Positions 1-7,029 of a DNA stretch of 64,000 nt are shown one piece after another (positions within the stretch are counted from its first letter, which is position 1; every line of letters begins with the position of its first letter). The stretch is from Actinacidiphila alni (GTDB lineage: Bacteria; Actinomycetota; Actinomycetes; Streptomycetales; Streptomycetaceae). Location of the stretch: contig NZ_FONG01000014.1 in NCBI RefSeq assembly GCF_900112845.1, positions 62,001 through 126,000 of the forward strand, written 5' to 3'. A program made the position numbers and the translations under genes. The notes beneath the pieces were generated by a model. The model was not told the origin of the DNA. It did not search any database and saw nothing but the letters and a program-made list of their open reading frames with translations.

Positions 1-32
1 CCCGCGCGTACCCGAGGCTTCCGGACGCACGA

Positions 33-63
33 AGGGCCCGTCCCCCTCGGAGGTACGGACCCT
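33..63 (-). terminator. Hairpin after the cold-shock gene
   Basis: Inverted repeat downstream of the cold-shock gene (minus strand): arms of 9 bases (AGGGTCCGT / ACGGGCCCT) with one G-U pair and a 13-base loop. There is no clear U-tract, as is common in streptomycetes. Confidence 0.5.
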
Positions 64-108
64 AGGTGCGTGAGTGCGTCGCTTCGGTCGCCGAGCGCGC
101 CCGCGCCG

Positions 109-315
109 TCAGGCGGTGGCCAGCCGGACCATGTCCGCCTGCGGCCCCTTCTGACCCTGCGAGATCTCGAACTCGACCCGCTGGCCTTCTTCGAGGGTGC
201 GGTAACCGTCCATCTGAATCGCGCTGTAGTGGACGAAGACATCCGCACCACCGTCGACCGCGATGAAGCCGTAGCCCTTCTCCGCGTTGAACCACTTGAC
301 GGTGCCCTGAGCCAT
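109..315 (-). CDS. CspA-family cold-shock protein
   Basis: A 68-residue single-domain cold-shock protein: a five-stranded OB fold that binds single-stranded RNA/DNA in the cytoplasm and acts as an RNA chaperone. RNP1 (KGYGFI, residues about 13-18) and RNP2 (VFVHYSAI) are intact and the length is normal for the family. The ATG follows a good Shine-Dalgarno stretch (GGGGAG, then TTAGGA next to the start). It is monocistronic: the next gene upstream ends 468 bp away behind its own hairpin. I remember the same neighbour order (csp, moaD-like, thrC-like) from other Streptomyces. Family assignment is secure; which of the several paralogues it is cannot be told. Confidence 0.95.
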   Translation of the reverse strand: MAQGTVKWFNAEKGYGFIAVDGGADVFVHYSAIQMDGYRTLEEGQRVEFEISQGQKGPQADMVRLATA

Positions 316-716
316 TCCTAACTCCCCTATTACTGGCCCTATCGCGGCCCCGCACTCCGCGGGTCCGGGTCAGACCTCACCTCCGGGAAGGCCCCTTACG
401 TGGGACAGGGGACCCCTGGCGGTGTGCGCCGGAACGCGTCGACCGCGGCTGAATGTATCTGCACGGATGCCCTCTGCAACAGGTCAATCGGACGAGAATT
501 CGGGGACCGATCCATCGGAAATAGCCCGGAAAAAGGCATTATGGCGGGGCATCCCGGACCGGACATAGGCCGCATCGGCGACAATCCGAACGTGAATTTG
601 GCGATAAACCGCCGCACCGACCGTCGCGGGCGGCAACTTGCCCGTGGCAACCGTACAACGCTTCAACTACCGCCCCGGACACGGGCCGCCCGCCGCCGTT
701 CCCGTCACGGAATGCG
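316..716. other. Gene-free leader/promoter region of the cold-shock gene
   Basis: About 400 bp with no convincing gene. It must hold the promoter and probably a long 5' leader of the cold-shock gene (minus strand), as usual for csp genes. The 560-680 part is relatively AT-rich for this genome. Open frames across it on the plus strand are continuations of antisense frames and have no ribosome-binding site. Confidence 0.4.
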
Positions 717-755
717 CCGTGCCCCGCCCACCCGAAATGGGTGGACGGGGCACGG
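717..755 (-). terminator. Strong hairpin after the thrC-moaD operon
   Basis: Near-perfect 17-bp inverted repeat (CCGTGCCCCG..CCACCC / GGGTGG..CGGGGCACGG) with a 5-base loop, 28 bp past the stop of the sulfur-carrier gene. It is long and stable enough to end the two-gene operon although no U-run follows. Confidence 0.75.
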
Positions 756-783
756 ATGCGCAGGTCGGGTCGGACGGAATGGA

Positions 784-1059
784 TCAGCCGCCGGCGACCG
801 CCGGAATGATCGAAACACTCGCGCCGTCCGGCACCGCGGTGGCGAGACCGTCGGAAAAGCGCACATCGTCGTCGTTGACATAGACGTTCACGAAACGACG
901 GAGTTTTCCGGTGTCGTCGAGAACACGCGCGGAAATGCCCGCGTGATTGTTCTCCAGCGACTCGATGACCTCGGCCAGGGTGCCGCCCTCGGCGGGCACC
1001 TCGGCCTGGCCGCCGGTGTAGGTGCGCAGGATGGTGGGGATACGTACGGAAGCACTCAT
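784..1059 (-). CDS. MoaD/ThiS-family sulfur-carrier protein (MetS/CysO-like)
   Basis: A 91-residue ubiquitin-fold sulfur carrier ending in Gly-Gly (IIPAVAGG), the tail that is adenylated and converted to a thiocarboxylate. No molybdopterin or thiamine genes are nearby. Instead the start codon overlaps the stop of the threonine-synthase-like gene (ATGA), so the two are translationally coupled. In mycobacteria the relative CysO hands sulfide to O-phosphoserine on the PLP enzyme CysM; by analogy this one may hand sulfide to O-phosphohomoserine on the adjacent enzyme. Family: clear. Partner and pathway: inferred from context and from the SAM riboswitch in front of the operon. No activating E1-like enzyme or JAMM peptidase lies in this window. 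Confidence 0.9.
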   Translation of the reverse strand: MSASVRIPTILRTYTGGQAEVPAEGGTLAEVIESLENNHAGISARVLDDTGKLRRFVNVYVNDDDVRFSDGLATAVPDGASVSIIPAVAGG

Positions 1060-2348
1060 GCGAGGCCAGCCTCTCGGAACGCGTCAAGGGTCGGGCGGAT
1101 GATGGCGGTCGGACCGGTGGTCGGCGCCACCGCGTCCAGGGTCTTGAGGCCGTCGCCGGTGTTGAGCACGACGGTCTCGGCGGCCGGGTCGAGCTGCCCG
1201 GTCTCGATCAGCTTCTTCAGTACGCCCACGGTCACCCCGCCCGCGGTCTCCGCGAAGATCCCCTCGGTGCGGGCGAGCAGCTTGATCGCGTCCACGATCT
1301 GCTCGTCGTCCACGTCCTCGACCGCGCCCCCGGTGCGCCGCGTGATGTCCAGCACGTACGGGCCGTCCGCCGGATTGCCGATCGCCAGCGACTTGGCGAT
1401 GGTGTCCGGCTTCACCGGCCGTACGACGTCGTGCCCGGCCTTGTACGCCGCCGAGACCGGCGAGCAGCCCTCGGCCTGCGCCCCGTAGATCTTGTACGGC
1501 TTGTCCTCGACCAGGCCGAGCTTGATCAGCTCCTGGAGGCCCTTGTCGATCTTGGTGAGCTGGGAGCCCGAGGCGATCGGGATCACCAGGTTGTCCGGGA
1601 TCCGCCAGCCGAGCTGCTCGCAGATCTCGTACGCCAGGGTCTTGGAGCCCTCGCCGTAGTACGGCCGCAGATTGACGTTGACGAAACCCCAGCCCTCGCC
1701 GACCGGGTCGCCGATCAGCTCGGAGCAGAAACGGTTCACGTCGTCGTACGAGCCCTCGATGCCGACCAGTTCGCCGCCGTAGACCGCGGCCATCACGACC
1801 TTGCCCTGCTCCAGGTCGTGCGGGATGAAGACGCAGGAACGGAAGCCCGCGCGGGCGGCCGCGGCGCCCACCGCGCCCGCGAGATTGCCGGTGGAGGAGC
1901 AGGACAGTGTGGTGAGGCCGAAGGTGCGGGCGGCCTCCAGGGCGATGGCCACGACCCGGTCCTTGAAGGAGTGCGTCGGGTTGCCGGAGTCGTCCTTGAC
2001 GTGCAGGCCGCCGGTGATGCCCAGCTCACGGGCGAGGTTGTCGGCCTTGACGAGCTTGGTCCAGCCCGGGTGCAGATTGGGCTTGTCGGTGACGTCGGCC
2101 GGGACCGGCAGCAGCGGCGCGTACCGCCAGATGCTGGTGGGGCCCGCCTCGATCTTCTTGCGCAGCCCCTCCGGGTCGCCCAGCGGCAGGTCGTAGGCGA
2201 CTTCGAGCGGCCCGAAACACTCCTGACAGGCGAAGACCGGGCTCAGCGGGAAGCGGGTGCCGCACTCCCGGCAGGACAGCGCGGCGGCCGGTCCGAAGGC
2301 GGGGACGTCGGTCTGGTCGGGGGTGGCGGCGACGGTCTGCACAGCCAT
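1056..2348 (-). CDS. thrC: Threonine synthase-family PLP enzyme (MetM-like; probably homocysteine-forming)
   Basis: A 430-residue fold-type II PLP enzyme of the threonine synthase family. An N-terminal C-x2-C...C-x2-C pair (CREC, CQEC) precedes the catalytic domain; the PLP lysine is in NPTHSFKDR (about residue 129) and a phosphate-binding SSTGNLAGA follows. Longer frames reach to 2396, but those starts fall inside the riboswitch; ATG at 2348 (MAVQTV) is the sensible start, with AGGAGAAAGG upstream. Classical thrC sits with hom and thrB; neither is here. The SAM-I riboswitch and the coupled sulfur carrier argue that O-phosphohomoserine is sulfurated to homocysteine. Automatic annotation would say threonine synthase; residual threonine synthesis cannot be excluded. 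Confidence 0.88.
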   Translation of the reverse strand: MAVQTVAATPDQTDVPAFGPAAALSCRECGTRFPLSPVFACQECFGPLEVAYDLPLGDPEGLRKKIEAGPTSIWRYAPLLPVPADVTDKPNLHPGWTKLVKADNLARELGITGGLHVKDDSGNPTHSFKDRVVAIALEAARTFGLTTLSCSSTGNLAGAVGAAAARAGFRSCVFIPHDLEQGKVVMAAVYGGELVGIEGSYDDVNRFCSELIGDPVGEGWGFVNVNLRPYYGEGSKTLAYEICEQLGWRIPDNLVIPIASGSQLTKIDKGLQELIKLGLVEDKPYKIYGAQAEGCSPVSAAYKAGHDVVRPVKPDTIAKSLAIGNPADGPYVLDITRRTGGAVEDVDDEQIVDAIKLLARTEGIFAETAGGVTVGVLKKLIETGQLDPAAETVVLNTGDGLKTLDAVAPTTGPTAIIRPTLDAFREAGLA

Positions 2349-2367
2349 GATGGCGAGGCCCTTTCTC

Positions 2368-2493
2368 CTCATCTTCCTTGTGACGGATGTCGCCACAAGA
2401 CGGAATTGGCACCTTCCCCACCGTGTGACCTCGCGGTCGGCGGGAGGGTTGCCGGGGCTTCAACGGGCCGTTCCCTCTGCCCCTCTGGATGAG
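2368..2493 (-). promoter_or_regulatory. SAM-I (S-box) riboswitch controlling thrC-moaD
   Basis: Read on the minus strand the leader has the S-box signature: P1 arm CTCATC, AGAGGGAACGGCCCGTTGAA, the core GCCCCGGCAACC, GGTGCCAATTCC, then a P4-type hairpin (CTTGTG / CACAAG) and the closing P1 arm GATGAG. P1 is a perfect 6-bp match across 126 nt. The 3' P1 strand runs into GAGGAGAAAGG, the likely Shine-Dalgarno, so SAM binding would hide the ribosome site and shut off translation. The conserved blocks are directly visible; the mechanism is inferred from the overlap. Confidence 0.92.
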
Positions 2494-2678
2494 CGGTATG
2501 GCGCCCGGACGCGGTGGCGAGCACTGCCGTCCGCGGTGGCGCGTTTGTCCCGCGCTGGGACCCCCGGCATGCGGTGGTCATACGCGTTGTTCAAGACTGT
2601 AACCGACGAGCGTGACAGTTGAGATAGTCGTCCGAACGGCGAGATGGCCGGGACACGCCACACGAAGGGGACGCGACC

Positions 2679-3647
2679 GTGCTCGATGAGGTGGAGCGCT
2701 GGCTGGAGCGCCGGTCGTGGTCCGCTGCCGACCGGCCGCTCGATCTGCTGCTCGCCGCCAAACGGGCCGCGGGTCCGCGGGGCACCGTCAGCGTGGTGCT
2801 GCCCGCGCTGGACGAGGAGGCGACGGTCGGCGAGATCGTCGCGGCGATCCGCCGCGACCTGATGACGGACGAGGTGCCGCTGGTCGACGAGCTGGTCGTC
2901 GTCGACTCCGGCTCCCGCGACCGTACGGCGCAGGTCGCGGCGCGGGCCGGGGCCCGGGTGGTGCAGCGGGACGCGATCCTGCCGCGGCTGCCCGCGCTGC
3001 CGGGCAAGGGCGAGGTGCTGTGGCGGTCACTGCTGGTCACCAGCGGCGAGATCGTCTGTTTCGTGGACGCCGATCTGCGCTCCTTCGACTCGCGCTTCGT
3101 GTCCGGGATCGTCGGGCCGCTGCTCACCGAGCCGGGGCTGCGGCTGGTCAAGGCGATGTACGACCGGCCGCTGGAGACCGGCGGCGCGGTGGTGCCGGCC
3201 GGCGGCGGCCGGGTCACCGAGCTGGTCGCGCGCCCGCTGCTCAATCTGCACTGGCCGCGGCTGGCCGGCTTCGTGCAGCCGCTCGGCGGGGAGTACGCGG
3301 CGCGGCGCTCGCTGCTGGAACGGCTGCCGTTCCCCATCGGCTACGGCGTCGAGCTGGGCATGCTCATCGACTCCCTCTCCCTCGTCGGGCTCGACGCGCT
3401 CGGCCAGGTCGACGTCGGGGTGCGGCACCACCGGCACCAGGACGGGCAGGCCCTCGGGCGGATGTCCGCCGCCATCTACCGCACGGCCCACCTCCGGCTC
3501 TCCCGGGCGCCCCTGGTCCGCCCCCGCCTCACCCAGTTCCACCGCGCCCCCTCCGGCGGCTTCGCCCCCCTCACCCACCCCGTCGACATCGACGAACGCC
3601 CCCCGATGTGCCAGATCCCCGAATACCTCACCCGCCGCGCCGCCTAG
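2679..3647 (+). CDS. gpgS: Glucosyl-3-phosphoglycerate synthase (GT81)
   Basis: 322 residues. Transfers glucose from NDP-glucose to 3-phosphoglycerate, the first step to glucosylglycerate and, in mycobacteria, to methylglucose lipopolysaccharides. GT-A fold: nucleotide-binding PALDEEATVGEIV (about 43-56), the metal-binding DAD in CFVDADLRSFD, an acceptor loop around PALPGKGEV, and the C-terminal conserved HHRHQD. GTG start 8 bases after AAGGGG. It is transcribed away from the thrC operon, with otsA 285 bp downstream beyond a palindromic repeat. No gpgP phosphatase is adjacent. Streptomycetes are not known to me to make mycobacterial polymethylated polysaccharides, so the product may be a compatible solute. 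Confidence 0.88.
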   Translation: MLDEVERWLERRSWSAADRPLDLLLAAKRAAGPRGTVSVVLPALDEEATVGEIVAAIRRDLMTDEVPLVDELVVVDSGSRDRTAQVAARAGARVVQRDAILPRLPALPGKGEVLWRSLLVTSGEIVCFVDADLRSFDSRFVSGIVGPLLTEPGLRLVKAMYDRPLETGGAVVPAGGGRVTELVARPLLNLHWPRLAGFVQPLGGEYAARRSLLERLPFPIGYGVELGMLIDSLSLVGLDALGQVDVGVRHHRHQDGQALGRMSAAIYRTAHLRLSRAPLVRPRLTQFHRAPSGGFAPLTHPVDIDERPPMCQIPEYLTRRAA

Positions 3648-3687
3648 CCCCTCCCGGGGGGGATGCGACGAACGAGGGTGCCCCTTC

Positions 3688-3816
3688 AGGGGCGCGGGGA
3701 ACTGCGCGGCCCGCCCCCACCGGGCCGGTGGTCGCAAAACAACAGCGTCTGCCCCACTGGGGCGGTCTTTTACCCGCGCCACGGATGTGGCTGAGCGCGC
3801 AGTTCCCCGCGCCCCT
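3688..3816. repeat. Long-armed palindromic repeat, copy 1 (inverted orientation)
   Basis: 129-bp intergenic element with 21-bp perfect terminal arms (AGGGGCGCGGGGAACTGCGCG and its complement). The asymmetric centre (..GGTCGCAAAACAACAGCGTCTGCCCC..) is the reverse complement of the centre of the copies at 17263 and 45682, so this copy is flipped. It lies between gpgS and otsA and may act as terminator or mRNA-stability element. Confidence 0.85.
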
Positions 3817-3931
3817 GATGGTGAACGTCCTCCGCATGCGCGGGTACAGGGGCTGCGCCCCTGGGAGGCGCCCACGCGCCGTGGGAGGAAGGTCACGTTT
3901 GGCGGGGATCCTGCCTGGCTAGGCTCTGGGC

Positions 3932-5359
3932 ATGGTCGCTGCTCAAGGTGCTGCCCGGATTCTGGTTGCCTCGAACCGGGGACCCGTCACCTATGCGGTG
4001 GACGAGCCCGGCGGGGAGCTGAGGAGCAGACGCGGCGGCGGCGGGCTGGTGTCGGGGCTGAGCGCGATCGGGCCCGACGCGGGAGCGGTGTGGGTGTGCG
4101 CGGCGCTCGGCGACGGCGACCGGGAGGCGGTGCGCCGGGGCGTCCACGAGCCGGGGTCGCGGATGATCGCGATCGACCCCGAGGTGTTCGCGGCGGCGTA
4201 CAACGGCATCGCGAATTCGGTGCTGTGGTTCGTGCACCACCTGCTGTACCAGACGCCCTTCGAGCCGGTCTTCGACGAGGACTTCCGCGGCCGGTGGGCG
4301 GCGTACGAGACGTACAACACGGCCTTCGCCGACGCGCTGGCGGAGGAGGCGGCCGAGGGCGCGCACGTCCTGGTGCAGGACTACCACCTGGCCCTGGTCC
4401 CCACGCTGCTCCGCGAGCGCCGCCCCGACCTGCGGATCGGCCATTTCTCGCACACCCCGTGGGCGCCGCCGGACTACTACCGGCTGCTGCCGGACGACGT
4501 CGCCGCCGGTGTGCTGGAGGGCATCCTCGGCGCGGACCGTGCGGCCTTCCTGACCCGCCGCTGGGCTGACGCGTTCGCCGACTGCTGTGTGCGGGTGCTG
4601 GGCGCGACGCTGTCGGCGGACGGCCGCGAGGTGACCCACCGCGGCCGGACCACCCGGCTCGGCGTGCACGGCCTCGGCGCGGACGGTGACTTCCTGCGCG
4701 AGCGCGCGCACCGCCCCGACGTCGCCGACCGGATCGCGCGGCTGCGCGCGGAGACCGGCGCGGACCGCCGGCTGATCGTCCGGGTGGACCGCACCGAGCT
4801 GTCCAAGAACATCGTCCGCGGTCTGCTCGCCTACCGGCAGCTGCTGCGGGAGCGGCCGCAGTGGCGCGGCAAGGTGGTGCACGTCGCCTTCGCCTACCCC
4901 TCCCGGCAGGACCTGGCGGTCTACCGCGAGTACACCGAGCAGGTCGCCCGGCTGGCCGAGGAGATCAACGCCGAGTTCGGGGCGCCCGACTGGCAGCCGG
5001 TGCTGCTCAAGGTCGACGACGACTTCGCCCGCTCGCTGGCCGCCTACCGCCTGGCGGACGTGGCGCTGGTCAACCCGATCCGCGACGGCATGAATCTGGT
5101 CGCCAAGGAGGTGCCGGTGGTCTCCGACCACGGTGTCGCCCTGGTGCTGTCCCGTGAGGCGGGCGCCTTCGAGGAGCTGGGCGAGGACGCCCTGGTGGTC
5201 AATCCGTACGACATCCGCGAGACCGCCGCGGCCCTGCACACCGCCCTCACCCTGCCCGACGCCGACCGCGCCGCCCGCACCAAGCGCCTGGCCGACGCGG
5301 CGACCGCCCTCCCGCCGTCCCGCTGGTTCCTGGACCAGCTGCACGCCCTGGAGGACTGA
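3932..5359 (+). CDS. otsA: Trehalose-6-phosphate synthase
   Basis: 475-residue GT20 enzyme joining NDP-glucose and glucose-6-phosphate to trehalose-6-phosphate in the cytoplasm. Seen: SNRGPV at residues 14-19, the catalytic-face QDYHLALVP, HTPWAPP (HTPF/W type), RVDRTELSKNI (nucleotide phosphate Arg/Lys) and NPIRDGMNLVAKE near the C-terminus. Length is typical. The ATG has no Shine-Dalgarno, and a TAGGCT hexamer lies about 9 bases upstream, so the mRNA may be leaderless. The phosphatase otsB lies 450 bp downstream on the other strand, convergent, with a small gene between, so the pathway is complete here. Confidence 0.95.
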   Translation: MVAAQGAARILVASNRGPVTYAVDEPGGELRSRRGGGGLVSGLSAIGPDAGAVWVCAALGDGDREAVRRGVHEPGSRMIAIDPEVFAAAYNGIANSVLWFVHHLLYQTPFEPVFDEDFRGRWAAYETYNTAFADALAEEAAEGAHVLVQDYHLALVPTLLRERRPDLRIGHFSHTPWAPPDYYRLLPDDVAAGVLEGILGADRAAFLTRRWADAFADCCVRVLGATLSADGREVTHRGRTTRLGVHGLGADGDFLRERAHRPDVADRIARLRAETGADRRLIVRVDRTELSKNIVRGLLAYRQLLRERPQWRGKVVHVAFAYPSRQDLAVYREYTEQVARLAEEINAEFGAPDWQPVLLKVDDDFARSLAAYRLADVALVNPIRDGMNLVAKEVPVVSDHGVALVLSREAGAFEELGEDALVVNPYDIRETAAALHTALTLPDADRAARTKRLADAATALPPSRWFLDQLHALED

Positions 5360-5523
5360 GGGCGCGCCCCGCCCGCCGCGCCCCGCCCGCGCGGCGGGAC
5401 ATTGCGGTCAGCTTCTGTCCGTGGCGGTGAAGAGGGGCGTGCCGCACTCTCGCGCGGTTACCGCTCGCGCTGGGACACTCACCTTGTGTATACCGTGCAG
5501 CGCGGCGTCCGTGGTGGCGGGCG

Positions 5524-5805
5524 ATGACGTACGAGCCGCAGAGCGGGGCGGCCGGTGGCAGGCACCGGCGGCCGTGCGGTTTCTGCCGGATCCATCCGGC
5601 GGACCTGCGGGATCGGGAGACGGGTCTGGTGTGGTGCCTGGGGTGCGCGTCGGACCTCATCCACACCGGTGACCCGATCACGGACTACGAGGAGTTCGAC
5701 ACGGGCGACCGCTACGGCGATCTGCTGGCCCGGCACGGCAGCGGTCTGTACACCGCCTTCCGCCGCCGCGGCGGCCCGGGCCGGCCGTACCCGGGCCAGG
5801 CGTAG
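5524..5805 (+). CDS. Small Cys-rich protein (zinc-ribbon-like), unknown function
   Basis: A 93-residue protein I do not recognise. Two cysteine pairs (CGFC near residue 18 and CLGC near residue 38) 20 residues apart could form a zinc ribbon; between them is a His/Asp-containing stretch (RIHPADL). The second half is acidic (DYEEFDTGDRYGD), then a basic Gly/Arg/Pro tail. No membrane segment. It lies between otsA and otsB, both trehalose-phosphate genes. Coding is supported by consistent third-position GC and protein-like composition; the ribosome-binding site is weak. Confidence 0.6.
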   Translation: MTYEPQSGAAGGRHRRPCGFCRIHPADLRDRETGLVWCLGCASDLIHTGDPITDYEEFDTGDRYGDLLARHGSGLYTAFRRRGGPGRPYPGQA

Positions 5806-5812
5806 GGAGCGC

Positions 5813-6661
5813 TCAGCCCTCCAGCGCGTCGGCGAGCGCGTCGAGCACCGCGACGACACCCTCGGGGCCCGGTACGGCGAGGTCGGCGTGCGCGAGCACG
5901 TCCATCGGGGTCTCGGCGGCGGCGCTGGCGACCAGCAGCCCCGGCAGGCCCTGCTCCTCGCGCAGCGACCGGACGGCGGCGAAGGCCGCGAGGTCGCCGA
6001 GGTCGTCACCGGCGTAGAGGACGGAGGCGGCGTCGGTCTCGCGCAGGTAGGCGGCGAGCGCGACGCCCTTGTCGACGCCGGGCGGCCGCAGTTCGAGGAC
6101 GAAGCGTCCCGGTTCGACCATCAGGCCGTGCCGTTCGGCGAGTTCGGCGAGCGGGCCGCGCAGCGCCTCGAAGGCGGCGTCGGGGTCCTCGGTACGCCGG
6201 GTGTGCACGGCGACGGCGCGCCCCTTGTCCTCGATCCAGGTGCCGCGCCAGGAACCGTTGCGGTCGAGGAAGCCGGGCAGCTCCGCCCGTACGGAAGTGA
6301 CGCCGGGGTGGTCGCCGGGGGTGTGCACGGAACCGGTGTGCGCGTCCCAGCGCTCCGCGCCGTAGTGGCCGAGCACCACCAGGTGTTCCAGGCCCGGGAC
6401 CCCGGCGAAGCCGCCGTAGCGCACCGCGACCCCGGCCGGCCGGCCGGTGACGACGGCGACCGCGGCCAGGTGCGGGGCGAGCCGGACGAGGGCGGGGACG
6501 GCGCCGGGGTGCGCGCGGGCCTGCTCCGGGTCGGGCACGATCGGGGCGAGGGTGCCGTCGAAGTCGAGGGCGACGACGGCGCGTTCGGGCCGCGCGAGCA
6601 GCGCCGCGAGCCCTTCCTTTCCCTCGGGCGTGGTGGGGGTGAGGATGTCGGCGGAGGCCAT
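5813..6661 (-). CDS. otsB: Trehalose-6-phosphate phosphatase
   Basis: 282-residue HAD-superfamily phosphatase that removes phosphate from trehalose-6-phosphate. Motif I is DFDGTLAPI (residues about 32-40; both Asp present) and motif IV is YAGDDLGDLAAF. The start chosen (MASADIL, 6661) is preceded by TAGGGT 7 bases upstream, a leaderless promoter arrangement; a further in-frame ATG 33 bases upstream would lie before that promoter. Convergent with the small Cys-rich gene, 7 bp apart. With otsA it completes the OtsAB route. Confidence 0.93.
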   Translation of the reverse strand: MASADILTPTTPEGKEGLAALLARPERAVVALDFDGTLAPIVPDPEQARAHPGAVPALVRLAPHLAAVAVVTGRPAGVAVRYGGFAGVPGLEHLVVLGHYGAERWDAHTGSVHTPGDHPGVTSVRAELPGFLDRNGSWRGTWIEDKGRAVAVHTRRTEDPDAAFEALRGPLAELAERHGLMVEPGRFVLELRPPGVDKGVALAAYLRETDAASVLYAGDDLGDLAAFAAVRSLREEQGLPGLLVASAAAETPMDVLAHADLAVPGPEGVVAVLDALADALEG

Positions 6662-6748
6662 GCAGCCGACCCTACCCGGGTCCCCCCGGCGCATGCCCGG
6701 CGTACGGTGGCACGCGTGCCGCGTACGGGCCGGCCGCCAGGACCGGGG

Positions 6749-6991
6749 CTACCGCTGGGCCCTGCGGACGTCGCGTTCGGCGCGCAGCCGGTTGACCGTC
6801 ACCGGGTCGTGGGCGAGCGCGCGCGGGTCGTCCAGCAGGGCGTTGAGCAGCTGGAAGTACGCGGTCGGCGAGATGCCGAGCTCTTCGCGCACCGCCCGCT
6901 CGCGCGGGCCGGATCCGGTGAAGGTGCGGGCGGCGAGCGCCAGGACGGCGAGGTCCCGTGCAGAGAGCGGTTCCGCCGCCTCCGGTGCCAT
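6749..6991 (-). CDS. DUF3263-family small helical protein
   Basis: About 80 residues. The body (LSARDLAVLALAARTF...ELGISPTAYFQLLNALLDDP) matches actinobacterial DUF3263, a short helix-turn-helix-like domain of unknown role; the family is used as a phosphotransfer-like or DNA-binding candidate but has no assigned function I know. The start is uncertain: the frame extends upstream into the sugar-binding gene, and the first credible start beyond that gene's stop (7030) is ATG 6991, with a weak GGGA site. It may be cotranscribed with the lipoprotein gene. Confidence 0.7.
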   Translation of the reverse strand: MAPEAAEPLSARDLAVLALAARTFTGSGPRERAVREELGISPTAYFQLLNALLDDPRALAHDPVTVNRLRAERDVRRAQR

Positions 6992-7029
6992 CGCCGTCCC
7001 GTTCCCGTCGTCGCCGGAGTTGGTTGTGA

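Noticed and set aside
1056..2348. Plain housekeeping threonine synthase
   Set aside because: No hom or thrB neighbours, SAM-I riboswitch and coupled sulfur carrier; kept as an alternative only.
2349..2396. Upstream start for the thrC-like gene (MATSVTRKMRRKG)
   Set aside because: These codons lie inside the riboswitch P1/P4 region; the family N-terminus begins at 2348.
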